A stretch of 64,000 nt of DNA from Oscillospiraceae bacterium (lineage in GTDB: Bacteria > Bacillota > Clostridia > Oscillospirales > Ruminococcaceae), in assembly GCA_021201235.1 (NCBI GenBank), contig JAJQFI010000024.1, forward strand, positions 186,001 to 250,000. Reading direction: 5' to 3'. This document shows, in pieces, positions 51,679 through 60,594 of the stretch. A program made the position numbers and the translations under genes. The notes under the pieces are model-generated. The model was not told the DNA's origin and did not search any database. It saw only the letters and a list, made by a program, of their open reading frames with translations. Each line of letters begins with the position of its first letter. Within the stretch, counting starts at the first letter, position 1.

Positions 51679-52785
51679 TTAAATGCTTTCGCACCTCTCC
51701 AGTGCCGCCGCAATCGCCTGATCCATATCGTAATACTTATACTCGCCGAGGCGTCCGCCGAAGATGACATTGGTCTCCTGCTCTGCGAGCTCTTTGTACT
51801 GCTGATACAGCTTGCCGTTCTTCTCGTCATTAACGGGGTAATAAGGCTCATCGCCGGGCTTCCACTCGGAGCTGTATTCACGGCTGATGACGGTTTTTGG
51901 CAGGTCGTTGCCGTTCTCATCCTTGCCAAACTCGAACCACTTGTGCTCTATAATTCTCGTCCAAGGCGTCTCACGGTCGGTGTAATTGACAGCCGCATTG
52001 CCCTGGAAGTTCGGAATGTCGAGCAGTTCCGTCTCGAAACGAACCGAGCGGTACTCAAGATAACCGAGCTTATAGCCGAAGTAGGCATCAATCGGACCGG
52101 TGTACACAACCTTCCCTGCCAGAGCATCCAACTCAGCCTTATTCTCCAAATAGTCGGTATTAAGACGAACTTCAATGCCGTCAAGAAGATTCTCAATCAG
52201 CTTCGTGTAGCCGCCAATCGGGATGCCCTGATAGAGAGCGTTGAAGTAGTTGTTGTCGAAGGTCAGGCGCACCGGAAGACGCTTGATGATGAACGACGGG
52301 AGGTCTTTGCAATCTCTGCCCCACTGCTTCTCGGTGTAGCCCTTGACAAGCTTTTCATAGACATCTCTGCCAACGAGCGAAATTGCCTGTTCTTCGAGGT
52401 TCTGCGGCTCGTGAGTTATCTCCGCCCTCTGCTCGTTTATCTTAGCCTCGGCTTCTTCGGGAGTGACAACGCCCCACATCTTGTTGAACGTGTACATATT
52501 GAACGGCATCGAGTAAAGCTCGCCCTTGTAGTTCGCAACGGGAGAGTTGGTGAAGCGGTTGAACTCTGCAAATTGGTTCACATAGTCCCAGACCTTCTTG
52601 TTATTGGTGTGGAAGATGTGCGCGCCATACTTGTGGACGTTGATGCCCTCGATTTTCTCCGTGTAGACATTGCCGCCGATGTTCGGACGCTTGTCCACAA
52701 CAAGGACGGACTTGCCCTTTGCCTTCGCCTCGTGTGCGAAGATTGCTCCGTATAAGCCGGAGCCGACTATTAGGTAGTTGTACAT
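51679..52785 (-). CDS. glf: UDP-galactopyranose mutase
   Basis: The flavoenzyme converts UDP-Galp to UDP-Galf for cell-surface galactofuranose. The FAD motif is LIVGSGLYGAIFAHEA with VLVVDKRPNIGGNVYT. HKYGAHIFHTNNKKVW, KQWGRDCKDLP and the late EYKYYDMDQ are all conserved. The start MYNYLIVGSG at 52785 is preferred; an upstream ATG at 52806 adds seven residues. It is the first gene of the minus-strand glycan locus. Base composition is higher in GC than in the central genes. Confidence 0.95.
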   Translation of the reverse strand: MYNYLIVGSGLYGAIFAHEAKAKGKSVLVVDKRPNIGGNVYTEKIEGINVHKYGAHIFHTNNKKVWDYVNQFAEFNRFTNSPVANYKGELYSMPFNMYTFNKMWGVVTPEEAEAKINEQRAEITHEPQNLEEQAISLVGRDVYEKLVKGYTEKQWGRDCKDLPSFIIKRLPVRLTFDNNYFNALYQGIPIGGYTKLIENLLDGIEVRLNTDYLENKAELDALAGKVVYTGPIDAYFGYKLGYLEYRSVRFETELLDIPNFQGNAAVNYTDRETPWTRIIEHKWFEFGKDENGNDLPKTVISREYSSEWKPGDEPYYPVNDEKNGKLYQQYKELAEQETNVIFGGRLGEYKYYDMDQAIAAALERCESI

Positions 52786-52841
52786 ACTTACACTGACCTT
52801 CCACATTTGTATCTTGTATATAACAGTAAACAGTGCTAAAT

Positions 52842-52895
52842 AACTTTGTCTTATCGCCGCGACGTCAAGTGACGTCTGTGAGACAGAACAAAGTT
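52842..52895. repeat. Nested inverted repeats upstream of glf
   Basis: AACTTTGT (52842-52849) pairs with ACAAAGTT (52888-52895), enclosing GACGTCA-AG-TGACGTC (52861-52876). It lies in a 500-bp gene-free stretch between the divergent glf and AbiE genes and may be an operator, a leader structure or an element end. Confidence 0.5.
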
Positions 52896-53241
52896 TCCAT
52901 TATTAAAATTCACCTTTTGTATCGAGAAGAAAAAGCAAAAAAATAAGCCCTTTTAAAAGGACTTTAAATCAATCAGTATTCTTGTCTCTAAGTCATAGAG
53001 CTTAAACTTAGGGCGCAATCGTACTAAGTTGGAGATAGATTGCAATGAACAAATAGGTTTTCGCTCAGATTACCTTGTCCTATTATTATCATAATATGCT
53101 TGCCCAATCATGTACTCCAATCAAGCCATTATCAAGTTCACTGTTATGGTAATTTCGTTTTTAAAAATCATCAAAATCATAGTATACACTCTGATTTCGT
53201 GGGATTTTAAAAATTGTCGTTTCTAAATTTGCACAAAATCA
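52896..53241. other. Gene-free A/T-rich stretch
   Basis: No coding frame, RNA gene or clear repeat was recognised between the nested repeat and the AbiE promoter. Confidence 0.4.
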
Positions 53242-53270
53242 TTGTATTTTCTCTGACTTTGTGGTAAAAT
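53242..53270 (+). promoter_or_regulatory. Promoter of the AbiE pair
   Basis: TTGTAT, 17 bases ending TGG, TAAAAT; 21 bases before the antitoxin start. Confidence 0.6.
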
Positions 53271-53291
53271 AGAAACGGAGGAGGGATTGCA

Positions 53292-54056
53292 ATGGATCTG
53301 TATAAAGAATTATCAGCCTTGCGTTGCTTTACCTACAGTGACATGATCCAGCTTACTGATTCGGCAAGTTCAGCACAGTGGCAGATAAGAGACTACCTCG
53401 AAAAAGGATACATCGAAAGAGTGCGGCGGAATTTGTATGCCGTCATAAGCATGGAGACGGAGCAACCGATACCAAGCAGATTCCAAATCGCTTCTCGCAT
53501 AACCGATGATGCCTGCGTGTCTCACCACAGTGCTTTTGAATTCTACGGATATGCAAATCAGGTATTTTATGACGTGTATTTCACAACAGAGAAGACCGTG
53601 CTACCGTTCGACTACGACGGCGTGCATTATCAGCCTGTATTATGGCGAGATAACACAGGTATAGTAGAAACGAATACCGGAGTGAGGGTTACTTCTCTTG
53701 AACGAACCGTAATAGATAGCATAGCTGACTTTACAAAAATCGGTGGATTGGAAGAATTACTGCGTTGCCTCGCTCTTATACCTTCCCTTGATGAAAATAA
53801 GCTTCTTGAAGCATTGGAAATGCACAATCGGAGTCAGCTTTATCAGAAAGCGGGGTATATTCTCGAAGCTTGTGCGGAAGATTTGGCACTGTCGGATGAG
53901 TTCTTTTCTAAATGTGTGGCTAAATCATCCTCCAGTAAAACCTATCTGTTTGACAAACAGGATGATTTCGTGTTTCATAAAAAGTGGCGACTGTATGCGC
54001 CGGCAGACTTGAAGAAAATTATCGATAAGGGAGTAGACGATTATGATGCAGTTTGA
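53292..54056 (+). CDS. AbiEi-type antitoxin
   Basis: The 254-residue protein begins with a winged helix (LRCFTYSDMIQLTDSASSAQWQIRDYLEKGYIERVRRNLYAV). The AbiEi core follows (SRITDDACVSHHSAFEFYGYANQVFYDVYFTT, TSLERTVIDSIADFTKIGGLEE). AbiEi proteins repress their own operon and neutralise the AbiEii toxin in type IV toxin-antitoxin abortive-infection systems. GGAGGG precedes the ATG. It overlaps the toxin gene by 14 bp. Confidence 0.88.
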   Translation: MDLYKELSALRCFTYSDMIQLTDSASSAQWQIRDYLEKGYIERVRRNLYAVISMETEQPIPSRFQIASRITDDACVSHHSAFEFYGYANQVFYDVYFTTEKTVLPFDYDGVHYQPVLWRDNTGIVETNTGVRVTSLERTVIDSIADFTKIGGLEELLRCLALIPSLDENKLLEALEMHNRSQLYQKAGYILEACAEDLALSDEFFSKCVAKSSSSKTYLFDKQDDFVFHKKWRLYAPADLKKIIDKGVDDYDAV

Positions 54057-54996
54057 CCGCATATCGCTTGGCAGACAGGCAAAGGAATTGGGATTTGTCA
54101 GGGACACTTTTGAGAAGGTATGCAGACTTACGGATGTTCTCTCTTTCATGGAAAGCGACAAGTTGCTGTCTGAGAGTCTTGCATTGAAAGGCGGAACGGC
54201 TATAAATCTGACTGTATTTAATCTGCCACGTCTATCTGTAGATATTGACCTGGATTATTCCCATAACGTACCGAGAGAAACTATGCTTCAGGAGCGGGAA
54301 CAAATTAACAGCCGTATTCAAAAATACATGGTTGCTTCGGGATATGTTCTAAGCCCAAAATCAAAGCAGTACCATGCTCTGGATTCCTTTGTATATGAGT
54401 ATATCAATGCCGGTGGAATGAGAGACAACCTGAAAATCGAAATAAACTATATGCTACGGTGTCATGTGTTTCCTGCTTCTCGCAGAACTGTGAGACTGCC
54501 TTGGAGCGAAAGCGAGATTACTGTTCTTAGTGTTGATCCTATGGAAATCTTCTCAGCAAAAGTTGTCGCATTGTTCAATCGTTCAGCCGCAAGAGATTTG
54601 TACGACATTTTCAATTTGCAAAAATACAAGCTACTTGACGAGTCGCAAGAGGAGTTATTCAAGAAGTGCATCATCTTTTACTTCGCCATAGCTTCAGAAA
54701 CAGTACCAGAACACTTCGATTTCGACAAGATTGAGAAAATCTCAGCACAGAAAATAAGAACAGATTTAGTTCCAGTGCTGAGAAAAGCCGAACACTTCAA
54801 TCTTTCTGAGGCACAGGAACAAGTGGAGGGATATCTGAAAGGAATCCTTCTACCGGAGGGTGATCTGTCGTTTTGGACTGAGTTTGCAAGTGGTGAATAC
54901 AAGCCGGAATTATTGTTTGATGATACTGAGATATTGGCGAGAATTGGGCAACATCCGATGGCGGTTTGGAAATGCCGTAAGAAAACACTGAAATAG
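54043..54996 (+). CDS. AbiEii-type nucleotidyltransferase toxin
   Basis: The 317-residue protein has the AbiEii/MenT signature: LALKGGTAINLTVFNLPRLSVDIDLDY (G-G-x-A and D-x-D metal site). Then come NLKIEINYMLRC, IFSAKVVALFNRSAARDLYDIFNL. The family stops growth on phage infection, some members by adding nucleotides to tRNA. The C-terminal helical domain is complete. It carries the defence cargo between the glycan locus and the serine recombinase module. Confidence 0.9.
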   Translation: MMQFDRISLGRQAKELGFVRDTFEKVCRLTDVLSFMESDKLLSESLALKGGTAINLTVFNLPRLSVDIDLDYSHNVPRETMLQEREQINSRIQKYMVASGYVLSPKSKQYHALDSFVYEYINAGGMRDNLKIEINYMLRCHVFPASRRTVRLPWSESEITVLSVDPMEIFSAKVVALFNRSAARDLYDIFNLQKYKLLDESQEELFKKCIIFYFAIASETVPEHFDFDKIEKISAQKIRTDLVPVLRKAEHFNLSEAQEQVEGYLKGILLPEGDLSFWTEFASGEYKPELLFDDTEILARIGQHPMAVWKCRKKTLK

Positions 54997-54998
54997 AG

Positions 54999-55035
54999 AA
55001 ATAGCGGTCACATCAACGTTGACCGCTATTTTTTC
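54999..55035. terminator. Bidirectional terminator between AbiE and the recombinase operon
   Basis: AAATAGCGGTCA and TGACCGCTATTT pair over 12 bp with a 9-base loop and T/A tails on both sides. The edge of the second mobile module must lie close by. Confidence 0.88.
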
Positions 55036-56677
55036 ATCCCACCATCTTCTCCACTCCAACCTCGCTCACCACTTTTTCTGCTTCAGCTACATCACTAAGC
55101 GCCTTCTCCACCAAATCCTCACACTTCCATGTTATCTCAATACACCATTTATCGTAAACGGTAACCTTCTCGATAAAAGTATCTGCCATCTTACAAGTCA
55201 AACGATTCTCATTTTCAAATAGCCTGACACTCTCCATCAAGTCGTCAAGTTCCGGCTTTCTGCGGTTTCTCGTCTTTCGGAGCTTCGCCTCTTTTTCATG
55301 AAGTTTGTTAAGTTCGACTCTAATGGAATCAATTTCGGCTGAAAGCTTCTCTTTCTGAGTGCTGAATTCTTCTTTACTTATCTGCCCATCACTATAGCTT
55401 TCGTATAGTTCAAGCTTCTTAGATTGCAAGGTTTTAAACTCAGCTTGGAGGTTTTCTGCTTCATCACTCAGAATCCGTATCCCTTCCCATCGCTTCTGCT
55501 CGGCTTCGTCAACATTTCCGCAAGCAACCTCCAAAAGCATCATCCATGACTTAAGTTGTGTGAGCACTCTGGCACCAAGGAATTCTTCCATAATGCGTTC
55601 ATCAGAACATCCATCATTATTCCCGGTCTCCATAGTGTGATTACAGTAGAAATAACACTCATCATAAACGTTATCCCGGTACGCCATTGCATAACCGCAG
55701 TTACCACAGAATACTTTGGATTTCAACGGATAACGTCTGCCTACAGCGTATTTGGACTGCCTGCTTTTAAAAATCTCTTGAGCTTTTTCGAACGTCTCCA
55801 CACTTATGATTGCCGGGTGATTGTTGGGAATTTTCACAGGGTTTCTAACTTCAACGGTTTTCTTCATTCCCGCTATTACTTGCTTTCTTCTCTGACTTAT
55901 ATATGTCCCAGTGTAAAACTCATTAAGCAGAATATTTCTGACCTTTGTACCTGTCCATGCGGCATACTCACTTTTCTCAGGCGAAACCATTTTGCCTCTC
56001 ATTTTATTTCTCTCATTGTACGAAGCAATGGTGGGAATATTCTCTTTATTAAGAATTTTAGCTATTTCACTTACTTGTTTTCCGTCGCAAGCAAGTGAGA
56101 AAACAAGCCGCACTATCTCAGCTGCTTCTTCATCGATGAGTACCTTGCCTTTGTGCTTCATATCTTTTACATATCCAAATGGCACATTGAAGAATATCTC
56201 GCCACGTTCACGCTTCATATCGAACGTCGTGGTTACTTTTCGGGACAAGTCCTGAGAGTAGTAGGAGTTGACAATGTTCTTCATTGCGACTTCAATCTGC
56301 CGGTCTTCATTTTGTTTTCCACTGTCATAGTTGTCTGAAACAGAAATGAATCTTGTGCCTAAAAACGGGAAGAGCTTTTCTAAATAGTCAGCGCACTCAA
56401 CATAGTTTCTACCGAAGCGGGAGAAGTCTTTTACAATAACTGTCGTCACTACTCTTTTCTTAATAAGAGCGAGCATTCTTTGAAACGCGGGTCTTTGAAA
56501 GTTAGTGCCGCTATAACCGTCGTCAATAAATTCCTCAACATCTTCTCCTCGTAAATCTGGCAATTCTTCGAGATACTCGTTCAGAAGTCTCCGCTGATTC
56601 TCGACACTGTTACTCACCTGTTTGTACTCATCTAAATCATCATCCAAACGTGAAAGTCTTATGTACAAACCAACCAT
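55034..56677 (-). CDS. Large serine recombinase 1
   Basis: This 547-residue site-specific recombinase has the resolvase catalytic domain at the N terminus: GLYIRLSRLDDD with nucleophile S9, YSGTNFQRPAFQRM, and VKDFSRFGRNYVEC with the catalytic Args. A recombinase domain (NVPFGYVKD ... NEFYTGTY), zinc ribbon (FCGNCGYAMAYRDN with later C and H) and a coiled coil follow. It ends the five-gene recombinase operon, 4 bp after recombinase 2. All catalytic residues are in place. Confidence 0.93.
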   Translation of the reverse strand: MVGLYIRLSRLDDDLDEYKQVSNSVENQRRLLNEYLEELPDLRGEDVEEFIDDGYSGTNFQRPAFQRMLALIKKRVVTTVIVKDFSRFGRNYVECADYLEKLFPFLGTRFISVSDNYDSGKQNEDRQIEVAMKNIVNSYYSQDLSRKVTTTFDMKRERGEIFFNVPFGYVKDMKHKGKVLIDEEAAEIVRLVFSLACDGKQVSEIAKILNKENIPTIASYNERNKMRGKMVSPEKSEYAAWTGTKVRNILLNEFYTGTYISQRRKQVIAGMKKTVEVRNPVKIPNNHPAIISVETFEKAQEIFKSRQSKYAVGRRYPLKSKVFCGNCGYAMAYRDNVYDECYFYCNHTMETGNNDGCSDERIMEEFLGARVLTQLKSWMMLLEVACGNVDEAEQKRWEGIRILSDEAENLQAEFKTLQSKKLELYESYSDGQISKEEFSTQKEKLSAEIDSIRVELNKLHEKEAKLRKTRNRRKPELDDLMESVRLFENENRLTCKMADTFIEKVTVYDKWCIEITWKCEDLVEKALSDVAEAEKVVSEVGVEKMVG

Positions 56678-56681
56678 AATG

Positions 56682-58400
56682 TCAATCTCCTTTCGCTGTT
56701 AATAGCTTCTCTACATAGTCCTCGCATTTCAAAGTAATTGTGAAACTACCATCTACGCTGTATTCCAACCGCTCTATAAAAGTTTCCACGAGTCCTCTGG
56801 TGAGTCCTCTGCGAAGTAATCTCTCAATCATATCTGGTTCATCATCTGCTACTATCTCTACACTCGAATGTTCAGTTAGCTGTACCATTCCCACGGTTTC
56901 GCTACCTAACTCATCTCCGAATAGCTTTTTCTTAAGTTCTGCCCAAGGGTCGATATCACTATTCACGCACTCCTCCAAGTTTAGCTGTTCTTGAACCGCC
57001 TTTAACTGTTCTGAGTAAGCCGACCGGATTTCTATGTACTCATCCTCGGTTATTACCTTATCTGCATAATCTTCATAGAGTTTCCGAATCTTCTGCTTCA
57101 AAGCGGTTTCCTTATCTTTAATAGCTGTGTTCTGTTGCTTCTTCTTTTTGGCATCTGCACCAAGAAGGCTCTCCAACTTTTCAAGCTCAAGTCCTGCCCT
57201 GAGTTGTACTCTTATCTGGTCGAGAACAAACTTGTAAACTAAATGGTCAGAAACGCTTATGCGTGTCACTGCACATAGCGGTGCTCCCTCGTCAGTTTTT
57301 CTGTATTTATTATTGCTACAATGATACCTGAAGTTTCTGAGTACCTGAGTTAGTCCCGTTTTATCGAGAGACATTGCGTGTCCGCAATCTCCGCAATAGA
57401 AAATTCCTTGCAGTACATTCGGATATTTCTCGCTTCTCGATTTTCCTTTCTTCATAGCTTCTTTTTTCTTTGCACCACGCCTTGCTATTTCTGCGCTAAT
57501 GGCTTCGAAAGTTTCTTCATCCACCAACGCTTCATGAGTGTTGGGGATTACTTTGTACTCGCCTTTACCATGCGTATTGTAAATAGTAGCACCTGTGTAA
57601 GTTCGATTTTTAAGTATGTTCAGAACGCCCGAATGTTTCCAATTATCGCGGCATTCCACATTTTTATACTTTCCTTTCGACTTCATGTAGTTCATTGGAG
57701 TGGGTGCACCCATCTGATTCAGCCGGTCGGCGATTGCTACAGCTCCGAGTCCACCCGCTTTTAGCCTAAATATGAGACGAACGTAATCAGCGACTTCTTC
57801 ATCAGGCAGTAGATGATAGTTGCAATCAGGGTCAACCATATAACCATATGGAATCATGAAAAATGCTCTCTCGTTTTTCTTTTCCTTCGCTCTGAATGTT
57901 GCAAGAATTTTTCTTTGAGTGTCCCGTGCATACATCTCATTAATCATATTTTTTAGAGGCACCATCATGCCGTCTTTCTTTGATTCGTCCATACTATCAA
58001 AGTTGTCATTGACAGAGATGAATCGAACATCTAACTGAGGAAAGATAGTTTCGAGATAGTAACCGGCTTCTATGTGATTTCTTCCGAAGCGGGACAAGTC
58101 TTTGACTACAATACAGTTAATCTTCCCGTCTTTCACATCTTCCATCATTTGCTGAAACTCTGCTCTCTCAAAGTTCGTGCCGGTCATCCCATTATCCACA
58201 TAGCGGTCCACAAGCAACAAGTCGGGATGTTTATCTATGTAATCTTCGAGATACTTTATTTGATTCTGAAGCGAATGGTCGTCCTCATAGCCGTTGTTTT
58301 CTTCAGACAGTCTTGCATAAAGAGCAGTTTTCCATTCTGTCGTCTGAGTTCTTTTTAAGTATCTCTGCGTAGACTGTGCTACTCGGTCTCGTCTTCCCAT
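56682..58400 (-). CDS. Large serine recombinase 2
   Basis: The 572-residue recombinase has ALYARLSEENN (nucleophile about S32), MTGTNFERAEFQQM and VKDLSRFGRNHIEAG in the catalytic domain. The recombinase domain, zinc ribbon (FYCGDCGHAMSLD) and a long coiled coil (KKKQQNTAIKDKETALKQKIRK) follow. It overlaps the degenerate recombinase-like gene by 22 bp. It is catalytically complete and clearly diverged from recombinases 1 and 3. Confidence 0.93.
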   Translation of the reverse strand: MGRRDRVAQSTQRYLKRTQTTEWKTALYARLSEENNGYEDDHSLQNQIKYLEDYIDKHPDLLLVDRYVDNGMTGTNFERAEFQQMMEDVKDGKINCIVVKDLSRFGRNHIEAGYYLETIFPQLDVRFISVNDNFDSMDESKKDGMMVPLKNMINEMYARDTQRKILATFRAKEKKNERAFFMIPYGYMVDPDCNYHLLPDEEVADYVRLIFRLKAGGLGAVAIADRLNQMGAPTPMNYMKSKGKYKNVECRDNWKHSGVLNILKNRTYTGATIYNTHGKGEYKVIPNTHEALVDEETFEAISAEIARRGAKKKEAMKKGKSRSEKYPNVLQGIFYCGDCGHAMSLDKTGLTQVLRNFRYHCSNNKYRKTDEGAPLCAVTRISVSDHLVYKFVLDQIRVQLRAGLELEKLESLLGADAKKKKQQNTAIKDKETALKQKIRKLYEDYADKVITEDEYIEIRSAYSEQLKAVQEQLNLEECVNSDIDPWAELKKKLFGDELGSETVGMVQLTEHSSVEIVADDEPDMIERLLRRGLTRGLVETFIERLEYSVDGSFTITLKCEDYVEKLLTAKGD

Positions 58401-58903
58401 GTGCAGTAAATCCTCCTTCTATCTCTATATTTCTTGTGTGGCTTGTGCTTCACAGTATACCTGAAATCGCTGTTCTTTTTCTTCAAGTAGCTCTCTAAGT
58501 CACCGTCAATAGTATCAAACCTTGCTTCTCGAATACCGCAGGGAACGAAATATTCCCTCACCAAGTATGCAATTCCCGCAAAGCTTGGTGCGACAGTCCT
58601 TGCGGCATAAATTACAACTGCCTCTATAGCCGAAGTCTCAGTGTCCCTGAGAAGCTTTCTCCAAGCATCATTACCTTCTGCACTTAGCGGTTTTCTTTTA
58701 CCATCCTTTTTTTCTTCCTCACTGGTTCGGATAATCTTGACTTGTTCATCCCGATAAATCCGCATGAGCTTCAGGTCATCATTTTTTCTTACAAATGCTT
58801 TGCAATCATCGAGTGCTTCTTCCATATTCACAGGTAATCCATAAGCAGACGGTGCTATGTAAATCGCCGCCCTCTTATACTGCTTTTCTGATTCTCGAAT
58901 CAT
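58379..58903 (-). CDS. Degenerate recombinase-like protein (catalytic domain only)
   Basis: The 174-residue protein aligns by pattern with only the N-terminal resolvase domain: RAAIYIAPSAYG, then DDCKAFVRKNDDLKLMRIYRDEQ, AWRKLLRDTETSAIEAVVIYAARTVAPSFAGIAYL, and GIREARFDTIDGDLESYL. The Ser position is kept, but the Arg-rich motifs (normally VKDLSRFGRN) are replaced by ARTVAPSFAG, so catalysis is unlikely. The DNA-binding, zinc and coiled-coil parts are absent. It overlaps both neighbours and has a basic C terminus (KHKPHKKYRDRRR). It could modulate its neighbours by hetero-oligomerisation (inference). Confidence 0.65.
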   Translation of the reverse strand: MIRESEKQYKRAAIYIAPSAYGLPVNMEEALDDCKAFVRKNDDLKLMRIYRDEQVKIIRTSEEEKKDGKRKPLSAEGNDAWRKLLRDTETSAIEAVVIYAARTVAPSFAGIAYLVREYFVPCGIREARFDTIDGDLESYLKKKNSDFRYTVKHKPHKKYRDRRRIYCTWEDETE

Positions 58904-60557
58904 ATATAACTACCTCCTCAATAATTTCGTTATATCCGTAAGCTTCAAGAGTTGCCTCAATGGAGTTTGAATCTTTGAATTCAATCTCCATTCTCCCGCC
59001 CGGATAAACAAGTACCTGTTCCAAAAGCTCGGCAAGAATCGGTCGCTCAAGGCTTGTTATGTTCCTGTACTTCTTAAAAGTCTTAATCCACTTGGCTTCT
59101 TCGAAATTAGCAATCGCTCGTCTGCGTTCTTCAGCTACATTTCTCATAGCATCCCTCGCAGAATTAATTTTGCTTGAATACGTTTGCGAATAGTCCATGT
59201 ATTCTTCTCGGCTCAGTATTCCGCATTTGTAATCTTCATAGAGTCCGCTTTTTATTCGCGCATATCTGTCCATCTCCTCTTGAAGCTGAACAAGCTGTCC
59301 GTCGAGGCGAGTTACCTCCCTACTTTGTTCGGGCAAACTATCTGCTTCATCTATAAGCTTTTCCATCCTTACTGCAAGTTCTGCCATCTTCTGAATAGCG
59401 TTAAGAATCGCCGCATATGCTTTTTTCTCACTCACACGTTTTGTCTTTCTGCCATCATCTCTGCAATCTTTACAAGTGTAGTAATTGTACTTCTTGCCTT
59501 TGTAATACGAAGGTTGCAGTATGAGCTGCCTACCACACTCTCCGCAGAATAAAAATCCAGAAAGCAATTCCACTTGTGTTTTGCCGCCGGCTATTCTCGT
59601 TTCCTTCTCCATAATTTCTTGAACCATGTCAAAAAGTTCTGGTTCAATAATAGCTTCATGAGTTCCTTCTACTCTCGTCCACTTCTCTTTTGGTAAAAGC
59701 AATCTTTCTTTGGAGCGATAGTCGAGTACTTTTTGCTTTCCCTGTACCATTGTACCCCTGTACCATTCATTATGAAGAATATTATACACAGTTCCCCTTG
59801 CCCATTGTGCTTTATCTGATTTCTTGAAATTCCCTGAAACATAATTGCCAATAGAGGTTTGATATTCGAAAGGCGAAAGAATTCCTTGCTCGTTCAATTT
59901 ATCTGCGATAACCTTGTCGCTATATCCTTCTAATTTCCAAATGAATATTTGCTTTACGTTTCCCGCTACTGTTTCATCAACAATGATTTTGGAGTGATCC
60001 TTAGGATTTTTCTTATACCCATATGGAATGCAAGGCGATACACACTCTCCACGTCTTCTCATAGCCTCAAGCTGAGTGGTAATTTTCTTTGAGATGTCCT
60101 TGCAGTAGATGTCATTGATGAGGTTCTTCATCGGAACGGTAAGAGCGTCACCATTCTGCCATTCGTTCAACGTATCGAAGTTATCGTTGATGGCGACAAG
60201 TCTGACTCCGAGAACAGGAAAAATCATCTGAAGGTACCTGCCGACTTCAATGTAGTTTCTGCCGAAACGGGAAAGGTCTTTTACGACGATACAGTTGACA
60301 GCTCCACACTCTAAGTCCTCGTAAAGTTGTTTCCACGCAGGTCTTTCAAAGTTCGAGCCGGAGTAACCGTCATCGACATACTCATCCACCAAGCAAAACT
60401 CAGGTTTGTTCTCTATGTAATCAGTTATGAGTTTCCGCTGATTTGAGATAGAGTCACTTTCGTACTTGTCGCCGTCATCACGGGAAAGGCGCAGATAGAT
60501 GGCGGTTCTGTATATTGTCTGATTTGTTTTTCTTCTTGGATTGTAATCTGTAGTCAT
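58875..60557 (-). CDS. Large serine recombinase 3
   Basis: The 560-residue recombinase has AIYLRLSRDDGD (nucleophile S25), YSGSNFERPAWKQL and VKDLSRFGRNYIEVG. The recombinase domain (SPCIPYGYKKNPKDH), zinc ribbon (FLFCGECGRQLILQ ... YTCKDC) and a coiled coil ending in a basic hydrophobic tail follow. It overlaps the degenerate gene by 29 bp and starts 37 bp after the small upstream gene. First of the recombinase genes in the operon. Confidence 0.93.
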   Translation of the reverse strand: MTTDYNPRRKTNQTIYRTAIYLRLSRDDGDKYESDSISNQRKLITDYIENKPEFCLVDEYVDDGYSGSNFERPAWKQLYEDLECGAVNCIVVKDLSRFGRNYIEVGRYLQMIFPVLGVRLVAINDNFDTLNEWQNGDALTVPMKNLINDIYCKDISKKITTQLEAMRRRGECVSPCIPYGYKKNPKDHSKIIVDETVAGNVKQIFIWKLEGYSDKVIADKLNEQGILSPFEYQTSIGNYVSGNFKKSDKAQWARGTVYNILHNEWYRGTMVQGKQKVLDYRSKERLLLPKEKWTRVEGTHEAIIEPELFDMVQEIMEKETRIAGGKTQVELLSGFLFCGECGRQLILQPSYYKGKKYNYYTCKDCRDDGRKTKRVSEKKAYAAILNAIQKMAELAVRMEKLIDEADSLPEQSREVTRLDGQLVQLQEEMDRYARIKSGLYEDYKCGILSREEYMDYSQTYSSKINSARDAMRNVAEERRRAIANFEEAKWIKTFKKYRNITSLERPILAELLEQVLVYPGGRMEIEFKDSNSIEATLEAYGYNEIIEEVVIYDSRIRKAV

Positions 60558-60594
60558 CTCTGTCTGCCTCCTCTCTTTTGATGTTGTTGCTTCA

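Noticed and set aside
51598-52755. Long plus-strand open frame of 385 codons
   Set aside because: It runs antisense to glf, which has every UDP-galactopyranose mutase motif; the antisense product is Leu/Val/Arg rich with no domain and no ribosome site.
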